Source of the DNA: Bacteroidota bacterium
GTDB lineage: Bacteria; Bacteroidota; Bacteroidia; Chitinophagales; Chitinophagaceae
NCBI GenBank assembly: GCA_016712665.1
Contig: JADJQP010000002.1
Coordinates: 372,001 to 436,000, forward strand
Reading direction: 5' to 3'
DNA length: 64,000 nucleotides
Part shown: piece by piece, positions 28,852-38,230 of the stretch
Layout of the letters: every line of letters starts with the position of its first letter
Numbering within the stretch: the stretch's first letter is position 1
Notes under the pieces: model-generated
What the model was told of the DNA's origin: nothing
Seen by the model: the letters and a program-made list of their open reading frames with translations, nothing else
Database searches by the model: none
Translations under genes and position numbers: made by a program

Positions 28852-29720
28852 ATGAAAAAAATAATTTTACCCTTAATCATTGTGTTTGGAAATTTATTTG
28901 TGAATGCCCAATGTGTACGGGAGCTCAACAAGCGCCCCAAAATTCTTATATTATTCCAGATAGTGCCACAAACTTTGTGCATGGTTGTCAGGGAAATGCT
29001 TACGAGCAAATCATGTATATCAAAGCGGCTAAAGATACGGTCATTTCAATCGCCGGATTAGGAACTATTACAGCAGACATAGATTCTTTTGTTGTGAATG
29101 CCAACATTGGTGGAATGCCGGCCTATTTAACGGCTGAAAGTGTACCTGCCTTACTACCGGCAGCAGGCCCAGGCTCCCCAAAAAGTGATTTTTCACGATT
29201 GGTGATTAGAGGCGATTCATTAGCTTGCGTGCGTATTTTTGGAAATGTACCCATTGGAGCCGCAATTGGCACCAATATGCTAACCGTTGGTTTACGTGTG
29301 TATACCAGCAATATCCACAGCGCCGATTTAGTGATTGATGCCATCATTCCCAGCATTTATCCTGGTAGAAAAACGGACACTCTAACCAACTTGGGATACT
29401 ACAAAATTGTCATCGATCCTTTTCCATGTTGGGCTGTAGGTGTTAGCAATTTAACGAAATACGATTTCGATATTATCAGTACCACCCCAAATCCGACAGC
29501 AAACCAAACCAGAGTAGCCTTTATGTCAAATACTGCCGGCGATTTTGAGTACAAATTGGTAAATTCTTTGGGCGAGCTTATTCGTACTGAAAAAATTAGC
29601 GCCACAAACGGTATCAATTATTTAGATGTAGATGTACATGCTGTAAGCAATGGTTTCTATATGTTTTCGCTAAGCAATGGCAAAAATTTACTTTCTCAAA
29701 AAATTCAAGTCAACAAGTAA
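28852..29720 (+). CDS. Secreted protein with type IX secretion sorting tail (frameshifted near the N-terminus)
   Basis: Signal peptide MKKIILPLIIVFGNLFVNAQ lies in one frame and the rest (from about 28911) in another; a single-base change near 28908-28916 gives ~288 aa. The middle is a beta-rich domain of unknown type with cysteines (VHGCQGNAYEQIMYIKAAKD, DSLACVRIFGNVPIGAAIGT). The last ~80 residues are a type A sorting domain (STTPNPTANQTRVAFMSNTA, GFYMFSLSNGKNLLSQKIQV), recognised by the Por secretion system for export across the outer membrane. Followed by a strong terminator. Confidence 0.8.
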
Positions 29721-29740
29721 ATAATTTTTTAGCCCTTTAA

Positions 29741-29775
29741 AAAACACCCTAAAACGATTAGGGTGTTTTTTTTTT
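29741..29775 (+). terminator. Terminator of the T9SS protein gene
   Basis: Perfect 9-bp stem ACACCCTAA (29744-29752) with TTAGGGTGT (29758-29766), 5-nt loop, then a run of T. Confidence 0.9.
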
Positions 29776-29796
29776 GCGGATGTTAACCTAAAACCA

Positions 29797-30974
29797 AAAA
29801 CTTCGCCAACCAACATTTATATACTTTGCGACTTTTTCTCTTCGCGCCTTTGCGTGCCAAGCAACAGCTACCTACTTTTGCGCCATTTTCTCTTCGCGCC
29901 TTTGCGTGCCAAGCAACAGCTACCTACTTTTGCGCCTTTTTCTCTTCGCGCCTTTGCGTGCCAAGCAACAACTACCTACTTTTGCGCCCTTTCCTCTTCG
30001 CCCCTTTGCGTGCCAATCAACAACTACCTACTTTTGCGCCCTTTCCTCTTCGCGCCTTTGCGTGCCAATCAACAACTACCTACTTTTGCGCCCTTTCCTC
30101 TTCGCGCCTTTGCCTACCAACCAACAACTACCTACTTTTGCGCCTTTTTCTCTTCGCGCCTTTGCGTGCCAACCAACAACTACCTACTTTTGCGCCTTTT
30201 TCTCTTCGCGCCTTTGCGTGCCAAGCAACAACTACCTACTTTTGCGCCTTTTTCTCTTCGCGCCTTTGCGTGCCAAGCAACAGCTACCTACTTTTGCGCC
30301 TTTTCCTCTTCGTGCATTTCCGTGCCAACCAACAGCCACCTACTTTTGCGCCTTCTTCTCTTCGCGCCTTTGCGTGCCAACCAACAGCCACCTACTTTTG
30401 CGCCTTCTTCTCTTCGCACCTTTGAATGCCAACCAACAGCTACCAACTTTTGCGCCTTTTTCTCTTCGCGCCTTTGCGTGCCAACCAACAACTACCTACT
30501 TTTGCACCTTTTTCTCTTCGCGCCTTTGCGCGCCAACCAACAGCTAAATACTTTGCGCCATTTTCTCTTCGCGCCTTTGCGTGCGAAGCAACAGCTACCT
30601 ACTTTTGCGCCTTTTTCTCTTCGCGCCTTTGCGTGCCAACCAACAACTACCTACTTTTGCGCCTTTTTCTCTTCGCGCCTTTGATGCCAACCAACAGCTA
30701 CCAACTTTTGCGCCTTTTCTCTTCGCGCCTTTGCGTGCCAAGCAACAGCTACCTACTTTTTGCGCCCTCTCTTCTTCGTGCATTTCCGTGCCAACCAACA
30801 GCCACCTACTTTTGCGCCTTCTTCTCTTCGCGCCTTTGCGTGCCAACCAACAGCCACCTACTTTTGCGCCTTCTTCTCTTCGCGCCTTTGCGTGCCAACC
30901 AACAACTACCTACTTTTGCGCCTTTTTCTCTTCGCGTCTTTGTGTGCCAACCAACAGCTACCTACTTTTGCACT
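29797..30974. repeat. Tandem array of about 22 copies of a 52-bp unit
   Basis: Units read, in pieces: TTTTTCTCTTCGCGCC, TTTGCGTGCCAAGCAACAG, CTACCTACTTTTGCGCC. I count 22 near-identical copies (two of 51 bp), with a degenerate founder-like half unit at 29797-29828. Copies are adjacent with no spacers. Most contain TACTTTTG, a match to the -7 promoter box, with TTTGC 20 nt before it. Rare variants recur in order (the 10th and 19th units share TTCGTGCATTTCCGTGCC, the 9th resembles the 18th, the 11th the 20th), indicating a nine-unit segmental duplication. All three plus-strand frames are largely open because 52 is not a multiple of 3 and the unit lacks stops. Confidence 0.95.
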
Positions 30975-31081
30975 TTGTAAGTTTCCCACTGGACCAATTA
31001 CCTTCCTTATTCGTGGATGGTACACAAACGGACAATCAATATTTTTTTTATACTTTTACATTCTATAATATCATTAACCTT

Positions 31082-31498
31082 ATGAGTGAAATCATTTCAA
31101 CGCAGAAAGCACCGGCCCCGGTAGGCGCCTATCCACATGCACGAAGAGTAGGCAATTTGCTTTTTTTATCAGGCATAGGCCCCCGAACACCTATTACCAA
31201 TGCGATACCCGGTTTGGAACTAGATAAAAATGGAAATTTTTTGGCATTTGATTTTGAGGCACAATGCAAAAGTGTTTTTGATAATGTAAAAATTGTGCTG
31301 GAAGAAAGTGGTTCCAAATGGGAGAACCTGATTGATGTGACCGTTTTTCTGGTCAATATGAAAAGAGATTTCCATACCTATAATCGTCTCTACGCCGAAT
31401 ATTTTAAAGAGGCACAACCTTGTCGCACCACTGTTGAAATCAATAGTTTACCAACTCCAATTGCCATAGAATTGAAATGTATTGCGGTAATTGAGTAG
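31082..31498 (+). CDS. RidA-family protein, 2-aminomuconate deaminase-like
   Basis: 138 aa from ATG 31082 (MSEIISTQKAPAPVGAYPHA). RidA/YjgF fold; the C-terminal signature PCRTTVEINSLPTPIAIELK carries the conserved Arg that binds the substrate carboxylate. The close resemblance to bacterial 2-aminomuconate deaminases (GAYPHARRVGNLLFLSGIGP, YFKEAQPCRTTVE) suggests deamination of 2-aminomuconate in kynurenine/2-aminophenol breakdown rather than the general enamine deaminase; no other genes of that pathway are near. The frame stays open upstream into the 52-bp repeats, but the family's natural start is this ATG. Confidence 0.82.
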   Translation: MSEIISTQKAPAPVGAYPHARRVGNLLFLSGIGPRTPITNAIPGLELDKNGNFLAFDFEAQCKSVFDNVKIVLEESGSKWENLIDVTVFLVNMKRDFHTYNRLYAEYFKEAQPCRTTVEINSLPTPIAIELKCIAVIE

Positions 31499-31623
31499 AA
31501 AAAATATTGAAGGCTAGCAGTGGCATTCCCAACTACAGGAACATCGGCAATAGCAATACTAATTTTTGGAATTTTCTAGGATCAATATTTCGGATTCGAA
31601 ATGAAAATAGTAGGTAATATTCC

Positions 31624-32430
31624 TTACCAACTTCCGCTAGAGCCACCACCATCAAAGCCACCACCACCACCACCGAAACCGCCGAATCCGCCACCGCTAT
31701 CGCCACTATCGCTTCCGCCACCACCCCAACTTCCTCCTCCAAAAAATCCACCCCCACTGCCCCAGTCAGAATCTGAACTTTTGTAGCCTCGTCTACTTAC
31801 ATAGGTTGACCCTGTTTTATTTCGAATGGCAAAAAAGAAAATGAAAATCAGCAACATGAAAAAAAGCAATACAAGCAACATTGGAATACCCGATCCTGTG
31901 GGCTCCTCATCGGCAGTAAATTCCCCTTTGCTATAAGCGATGATTTTATCAACCGCCTCATCAAAGCCCTGATACATATTTCCCTTCTTAAAATTGGGAA
32001 CAATCTGTTCTCTGATAATTCGACTACAAATCACATCAGGTAATACGCCTGACAATCCATAGGCAGGTGAAATATTTACCTTGCGATCTGTTTTGGAAGC
32101 CAAAATGAGAACCCCATTTTTTTTGCTTTCCTTACCAATATCCCATTTACGGCCCAATTCCACTGCAAAGCTTGCGATCTCATTCCCACCTAACGATTCG
32201 ACCGTTACAATCACTACTTCGTTAGAAGATTCTTTTTCGAATTGCAACAATTTATTTTCTAACAATAGCACCTCATCAGCGCGAAGCATTTTTCCAAAGT
32301 CGTTTACCAATGCCGGTGTGGCAGGTATATCGGGAATTTCCTTATGAAAGGTTGTTTGGGCATAAGTGCTGACTATTCCTATAAAAAAATTGAGAATAAA
32401 GGCAATAAGAATTTTTGATAGCTTACTCAT
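31624..32430 (-). CDS. TPM-domain membrane protein (YgcG-like)
   Basis: 268 aa. Signal peptide (ends STYAQ), then a TPM domain (about residues 38-165, NEVVIVTVESLGGNEIASFA, GRKWDIGKESKKNGVLILAS), one membrane helix (~182-203) and a very Gly/Ser-rich tail. TPM proteins are linked to photosystem/membrane repair in plants and to envelope phosphatase-like roles in bacteria; the task here is unknown. Its start overlaps the stop of the next TPM gene by 4 bp, forming an operon with it and lemA. Confidence 0.85.
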   Translation of the reverse strand: MSKLSKILIAFILNFFIGIVSTYAQTTFHKEIPDIPATPALVNDFGKMLRADEVLLLENKLLQFEKESSNEVVIVTVESLGGNEIASFAVELGRKWDIGKESKKNGVLILASKTDRKVNISPAYGLSGVLPDVICSRIIREQIVPNFKKGNMYQGFDEAVDKIIAYSKGEFTADEEPTGSGIPMLLVLLFFMLLIFIFFFAIRNKTGSTYVSRRGYKSSDSDWGSGGGFFGGGSWGGGGSDSGDSGGGFGGFGGGGGGFDGGGSSGSW

Positions 32431-32879
32431 TTTCCAAAAACGATTTCGTCCGGTAATTCATTTTTTTGTTCACCATGAAATGGAAAATGGGTTGTCAATG
32501 CCTTCCCAATTTCTTGAATACAAGCAATGAGACTAGCCGCCTTATAATTCTCCTGAAAACCCATTGCGAGTTTTTGACTTTGTTGTTTCCAAAAGATTTC
32601 TGTTGTCTTCTCAAAAATATTCTTATCACCGTAAAAAGCGAAATCTCTATCTTTATATGCAATATAAATCAGCACCGCGTTTCGATGAACGGTATCGTAC
32701 ATTTTCAAGGAAGTGAATAGTTCAAACGCTCTTTGAATGGGATCCATATAGGCGCATCGACTCTCAATAAAAATTCTGATTTCACCGGAAGTATACCGTT
32801 CGGCCTCTTGTACCGCTTTTAATATGGTTTCGCTTTCCTCCTTCGAAAAAAGAAATTGTATTTTGGAAAATGAAAACAT
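32427..32879 (-). CDS. TPM-domain protein
   Basis: 150 aa, no signal peptide. TPM core visible in TSGEIRIFIESRC, DTVHRNAVLIYIAYKDRDFA and the closing IACIQEIGKALTTHF. Likely a cytoplasmic or membrane-associated partner of the longer TPM protein; second gene of the lemA-TPM-TPM set. ATGA-type overlap with the following gene. Confidence 0.85.
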   Translation of the reverse strand: MFSFSKIQFLFSKEESETILKAVQEAERYTSGEIRIFIESRCAYMDPIQRAFELFTSLKMYDTVHRNAVLIYIAYKDRDFAFYGDKNIFEKTTEIFWKQQSQKLAMGFQENYKAASLIACIQEIGKALTTHFPFHGEQKNELPDEIVFGK

Positions 32880-32902
32880 AATGTGAGTACTTGAATCGAT
32901 TA

Positions 32903-33481
32903 CTAAAATTTTACTTCCGGAGCCTTTTGAGAGGCGGCATCTGCTTCAAAGGTAGGTCTAACCTTTAAGCCCACCATTCCGGCAAATAAGTTAGTTGGAA
33001 AACTTCGTACCTTCGTATTATAGGTTTGTACCGATTCATTAAAATCTTTTCGAGCAACGGTCACTCTATTTTCAGTACCTTCCAGTTGTGCTTGCAAATC
33101 AAGGAAATTTTGATTGGCCTTTAAGGTAGGATAATTCTCAGTAATCATCATTAACCTGCCCAATGCCTGTCCCAATTGCCCTTGTGCTGCCTGATATGCC
33201 GCCATTTTTTCGGGAGTAGCATCATTGATGTCTATTTTCATTTGCGTGGCACTGGCTCTTGCATTGATTACATCGGTGAGGGTCTTTTGCTCAAAATTGG
33301 CGGCACCTTTTACGGTATTTACCAAATTTCCAATTAGGTCAGAACGGCGTTGGTACTGATTTTGAACTTCTGCCCAAGTCTTTTTCACATCTTCATCTTT
33401 AGTGATTAAACCATTATAGGAACTTTTGCCCACAAAGAAGATAACAGCCAAAATAGCGAGTACAATTAATACGTTTTTCAT
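32903..33481 (-). CDS. lemA: LemA family protein
   Basis: 192 aa. Short N-terminal membrane anchor (VLIVLAILAVIFFVGKSSYN), then the LemA helical bundle with the conserved WAEVQNQYQRRSDLIGNLV and the C-terminal LFAGMVGLKVRPTFEAD. LemA proteins are small membrane-anchored helical proteins of unclear biochemical role; the constant neighbourhood with TPM proteins suggests one envelope complex. First gene of the operon; divergent from an outer-membrane protein gene. Confidence 0.92.
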   Translation of the reverse strand: MKNVLIVLAILAVIFFVGKSSYNGLITKDEDVKKTWAEVQNQYQRRSDLIGNLVNTVKGAANFEQKTLTDVINARASATQMKIDINDATPEKMAAYQAAQGQLGQALGRLMMITENYPTLKANQNFLDLQAQLEGTENRVTVARKDFNESVQTYNTKVRSFPTNLFAGMVGLKVRPTFEADAASQKAPEVKF

Positions 33482-33543
33482 GTTTTTGAGTTTGTTGTTA
33501 TTATAAATAAAAAAATATTTTACAAAGAAAACGAAAAAATGCT

Positions 33544-33573
33544 TTTAAATTTAAAAAACTTACAATACATTTG
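33544..33573 (+). promoter_or_regulatory. Promoter of the OmpW/porin-like gene (TTT-N19-TACATTTG)
   Basis: TACATTTG (33566-33573) with TTT, one off from TTG, 19 nt before (33544-33546). The ATG at 33602 lies 28 nt downstream. Confidence 0.5.
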
Positions 33574-33601
33574 ACCCATAAAACAAATAAAAGTATTATA
33601 T

Positions 33602-34333
33602 ATGAAAAAATTAATTATCTTTTCTTTAATGATTGTTTCAGCACTTTCAGTAGATGCACAAAGAAAAAGAACACGTACAGCAACTACTCAAGGTAATGTG
33701 GTTGTGAGATTAGGAATGGGTGTGAATTCTACCAAATGGGATCCAGATGGGGACGCACTATACAGAGGAACTAACTTCCATTTTGGACCATCCATTGGTT
33801 ATATGGTTGTTGACAATTTAGAATTAGGCGGTAATCTTGGAGTGTCTTATGGTCAGTCTGAAGATGTATTCAGCCAAAATCCTACTTTAAACAAAACAGT
33901 GCAAGACAGAACGGATGTTAATTTTGGAATTTATCTTCAAAAATATTTCCCTCTAAATAACTGGTTTGCATTTTATACATATGGTAACTTAGGTTTATCT
34001 ACAGGTACTGAAAATGTTGACAATGTAGTAGGTTCTATTACTACAAGAAATAAATCTTTATCTGGTGGCAGAACAGGTGTTGGTGGTGCAGTAAACTTCG
34101 GTTTTTCTTTCACTCCATACAATGCGTTTGCTGTTTATGCTGACCTAGCTGGTTTGAGCGTTGCAACTACTAAATGGGATCCAGATGGAACAGCTCCTGC
34201 AGATCCAATCGTAAATACAACTGATGTTGGTTTTAACGTAATCGGAAATACAAATAGCAATACCAATGCAATGATTCGTCCATTAACTTTCGGCTGTGCT
34301 TGGTATTTCGGTCGTGGTCTTTGGAAAAAATAA
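33602..34333 (+). CDS. Outer-membrane beta-barrel protein
   Basis: 243 aa; signal peptide MKKLIIFSLMIVSALSVDAQ then glycine-rich amphipathic strands (VVRLGMGVNSTKWDPDGDAL, HFGPSIGYMVVDNLELGGNL) ending in the aromatic strand TFGCAWYFGRGLW. Typical small barrel of the OmpA/OmpW-like 'outer membrane protein beta-barrel' class, 8 strands likely. The motif TKWDPDG occurs twice (residues ~44 and ~191), a loop duplication. Strong promoter and a 12-bp-stem terminator suggest high expression. Confidence 0.8.
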   Translation: MKKLIIFSLMIVSALSVDAQRKRTRTATTQGNVVVRLGMGVNSTKWDPDGDALYRGTNFHFGPSIGYMVVDNLELGGNLGVSYGQSEDVFSQNPTLNKTVQDRTDVNFGIYLQKYFPLNNWFAFYTYGNLGLSTGTENVDNVVGSITTRNKSLSGGRTGVGGAVNFGFSFTPYNAFAVYADLAGLSVATTKWDPDGTAPADPIVNTTDVGFNVIGNTNSNTNAMIRPLTFGCAWYFGRGLWKK

Positions 34334-34352
34334 TTCATACTAATTTATTTAT

Positions 34353-34385
34353 AAACCCGCTCAATTGTTGAGCGGGTTTTTTTTT
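34353..34385 (+). terminator. Terminator of the outer-membrane protein gene
   Basis: AAACCCGCTCAA (34353-34364), loop TTG, then TTGAGCGGGTTT (34368-34379) and further T residues: a 12-bp perfect stem. Confidence 0.9.
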
Positions 34386-34472
34386 GCCAATTATTTATTA
34401 AAATTTACCTTTCAGTCACATAATTGTTTTGCACTTTTCAAAATCCTTCTATTTTTGTTTAGATATTTTTTT

Positions 34473-36921
34473 ATGCAAAAACTGCTCTGTTGCCTTTTCT
34501 TATTATTGGTATTCTCTCAGTCGAAGGCACAGATTCTGAGTCGCAAAACATATACCATCCAATACAGTGAAACGACACCGAAAATAGATGGCATCCTGGA
34601 TGAGGCCCTTTGGAATACAGCGCAGAATGCCACCCATTTTACGCAAACCATCCCCTCTCCCGATCAACCATCAAATTTTGAAACAGAAGTTAAAATGGTG
34701 TATGGGTCTAAATCCATTTTTGTCGGCGCCGTTATGCACCAATCAAAAAAAGAACTTTCGAAATTGCTCACTGCACGCGACGAAACCAATAATATCAATG
34801 CCGATGTTTTTTCTGTTTTTTTTGACACCTATGACGATCATCAGAATGGGTATGCATTTCGTGTGACGGCAGCAGGAGTGCAGCAAGACGAACGTTTAAG
34901 TGGCGGTGATCAATACGGTGATGTAAGCTGGGATGCTGTATGGATATCCAAAGTAAAAATGAACGATCAGGGCTGGTGCGTAGAAATGGAAATCCCCTTT
35001 AGCGCCATTCGTTTTACCACAGGCGATCAAATGAAATGGGGTGTTAATTTTTTTAGATTGCAACGAAAGAAAAATGAAAACAGTTATTGGAATCCAATCA
35101 ATGTGCAGCAAAGTGGTTTTTTAGCGCAAACCGCCTTATTAGATGGATTTCAAAAAATGAAGCCACCTGTCCGATTATTTTTTATTTCCCTACCTCTCGC
35201 TTGGCTATTCAGAAAATCCTTACGCAGATAAACTCGGTAAACAATGGCTAAAAAGTGGTGGCCTCGATTTGAAATATGGACTGAGTGAGTCGTTTACACT
35301 CGACTTGACCTTGGTGCCGGATTTTTCACAAGTGATTTCAGATAATTTGGTTCGCAACCTTTCGCCCTTTGAACAACAACTCTCAGAGAATAGACCTTTT
35401 TTCACCGAAGGGGTTGATCTTTTTGCAAAAGCCGACCTTTTCTATAGCCGCAGAATTGGTTCGCGCCCCAATGGTTTTTACGAAGTGGAATCTACTTACA
35501 GCGATACCACACAATATTCTATTCAAAAAAATCCAAATGTCAGCACGCTCTACAATGCCTTCAAAATAACCGGCCGAACTGCCCGGAACAATGGAATCGG
35601 TATTTTTAATTCGCTGGCAAAGCCAATGTATGCCACCGTAAATGATAAAATAAATAATAAAACCTTTAAGGTGGAAACGGCACCGCTTACCAATTACAAT
35701 ATTCTGGTATTCGACAAACCCTTGAAGGGACAATCGTTTATCCACTTTGCTAATACCAATGTGATTCGAATGGGCAAGGCACGTGATGCAAACGTAAGCG
35801 CTGTAACCTTTAACATGTATGACAAAAAAGAAGCGCATCTTTTTTCGGGCTATGCCAAAGCTAGTGTTGTAAATAACAATCAACTCGATGCAGGTACTTC
35901 TTTTGGTTTGAATTATCAAAAAGTTTCGGGCAAATTCAGATATGGAATATTGGCCAATACCATGTCGCCACAATTTGATAAAACGGATATGGGTTTGCAA
36001 TTTGACTTTAACCGAACCTCACAAAATATTGGAATTTCATACAATGAAAATAAACCGAAACAGGCATTTTTGCAATTGTACGAAATCAGCAGCAACCACG
36101 ATTTTCAATGGAATACCCTACCCTTTGCATTCCGATCGTATCAGGCAAATGCCAATCTCTTTTTATTATTTAAAAACTTTTGGGATGTAAGTCTATCGTT
36201 CGAAACCAAACCATTTGCGCCTACTGACTATTATCAATTGGGATCCTTTGACAAAAAGTTAATATATCTCCCCTACTTTTATTCGGCTATAGGAGGCAGT
36301 TCCGATAGCCGAAAAAAATTATTTTGGAACTATTACGCGGGCTATGGTTTTTCCAATATAAAAAACGCAGATTATATTAACATTAATCAGGGAATTCGCT
36401 ATCAGTTTAGTCAAAGCCTTGAGGCCGGCATTTCAGGAAATTATACATTTGACGAAAGCAATATCGGGTATGCCTTGTTTGACCAAACCCTTAATGAACC
36501 TATTGTTGGGCGAAGAAATGTTACAGAATACGAGGGGCAGATTAATATCAAGTATAATTTTTCGCCCACTATGAACCTAACAGCAAGGTTTCGACATTAT
36601 AATTCATTTATACAATATAGCTCCTTTCATAGGGTGGATGCTATAGGCTCGTGGCAGCAAAACAGCTACCCCTTTCAAGCAAATTTCAATGAAAATTACA
36701 ATGTGCAGAATGTGGATTTGTTTTTCAATTGGATGTTTAGACCGGGAAGCAGAATGGTACTCAGCTACAAGCAATGGTTGGGCGATGAATATTTGCTCAA
36801 CAATCAGTTAGAGAATAATTACGCAAACAATGTATACCAAATCATAAAAAGTCCACATGCTTTTGAATTATCTGCTCGCATTATCTTTTTTATAGATTAC
36901 AGTAAATTAAAAAAGACCTAG
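34473..36921 (+). CDS. DUF5916-type outer-membrane protein with CBM9-like N-terminal domain (frameshifted)
   Basis: Start ATG 34473 opens the signal peptide MQKLLCCLFLLLVFSQSKAQ. The first ~240 residues are a CBM9-like sandwich (PKIDGILDEALWNTAQNATH, AWVISKV-type core). A one-base change in the T-rich run near 35180-35187 joins it to FPYLSLGYSENPYADKLGKQ and a C-terminal ~550-residue barrel that begins with FTLDLTLVPDFSQVISDN and NRPFFTEG. Total ~815 aa, the usual length. Predicted outer-membrane protein, perhaps in glycan or hydrolase-linked uptake; function not established. Confidence 0.82.
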
Positions 36922-36927
36922 CCAAGA

Positions 36928-38167
36928 CTATGATTGCTTTGCCAAATAGTATAAGGTATTGCTGTTGTTATTTGTCAAGATTTCATTGGCATAAGCGGTA
37001 ATTTCCGAAGCGGTAACGCGATGATAATTTTCAAGTTCTTCATTCATTTTTTCAGCATCGCCTAGCAGTTCATAAAACGCAAGATTATTCGCACGGCTTA
37101 GTAAACTCAAGTCTTCAAAAGCAATCATGCTTTCAATTTTATTTTTAACCTTCTCCAATTCGATATCCGAAACCACTTCCTGCTTTATCTTATCAATTTC
37201 TACCTGAATCGCCAAATCAGCCTCTTCGGGCGCAATATGGGGCAAAACCTTTCCTTCGATTACTAAGAGTCCCTTTTCAACACTACTGGTATGATAACAA
37301 TCAATCTGACTAAAAATATTCTGTTCCTTTACCAATTTTTGATGCAGTCGCGAAGATTGCCCCCCACTTAAGACTTCGGTAATCACATCAGCCACATAAT
37401 AGTTTGGCTCACCCCTTCGTGCAATTGGATAGGCCTTCATAATTACAGAAACCGGCACATCCTTTTCAACACGTAATAGGCGCGGTTCAGTTTGCAGCGG
37501 CTCATCCGGAATATTACGTACGTACTTCTCGCCACTTTCGATGGGTTCAAACCACTTTTCGGCCAACTCCTTCACTCGATCGGTACTAATATTTCCAGCT
37601 ACACAAAGAATGGCATTTACCGGTCGATAATGCTTAAAAGAAGTTTTTTACATCCTGCAGCGCTGCGTTTTCAATATGCGCTAATTCCTTTCCGATAGTC
37701 ATCCATTGGTAAGGATGTTGGGTATAGCAAAGCTCTCGGAGGTATTTCCAGGTATCGCCGTAGGGTTTATTGATATAATGCTCCTTAAACTCCTCGCAAA
37801 CTACTTTGCGTTGCACTTCCAAGCTTTTCTCGCTAAAGGCAAGACTTAACATTCGATCGCTTTCGAGCCAAAATGCAGTTTCAATATTTTCTAAGGGTAA
37901 TTGGATGTAATAATTCGTCAAATCATTGGTCGTATAGGCATTGTTTTCGCCACCGGCCATTTGCAAAGGTTCGTCGTAATCGGGGACATGGATGGAGCCT
38001 CCAAACATTAGGTGCTCAAATAAATGCGCGAAACCGGTTTGGGCAGGATTTTCATCTTTTGCCCCCACATCATAAAGAATATTCATCGCCACCATTGGTG
38101 TGGAATGATCCTGATGTACGATACAACGCAGGCCATTTTTTAAAGTAAACTTTTCAAATTTTATCAC
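36928..38167 (-). CDS. M16-family zinc peptidase (frameshifted)
   Basis: About 412 aa when one T is removed from the TTTT run near 37633-37636, joining QDVKNFF to KHYRPVNAILCVAGNI. The inverted zinc motif HLFEH (residues ~48-52, AHLFEHLMFGGS) and the downstream Glu of CEEFKEHY complete the metal site. These pitrilysin-like proteases degrade peptides, usually as homodimers or with an inactive M16 partner; no partner gene is adjacent. No clear signal peptide, so cytoplasmic location is likely. Convergent with the DUF5916 gene, 6 bp apart. Confidence 0.88.
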
Positions 38168-38230
38168 CGAAATCTTTTTATAAATTTAGACCAAAAATTA
38201 TTATCAATCATCATTAAACATTCATCCTCA

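Noticed and set aside
29797..30974. CRISPR array
   Set aside because: Units are directly adjacent with no unique spacers, and no cas genes are present.
29826..30980. Long open frames of 184-276 codons on the plus strand in the repeat array
   Set aside because: All three frames are open because a stop-free 52-bp unit shifts frame each copy; the peptides repeat the same low-complexity text with no conserved fold. Read as non-coding repeats.
31601..31786. Proline-rich plus-strand ORF
   Set aside because: It is the antisense shadow of the Gly/Ser-rich tail of the TPM protein.
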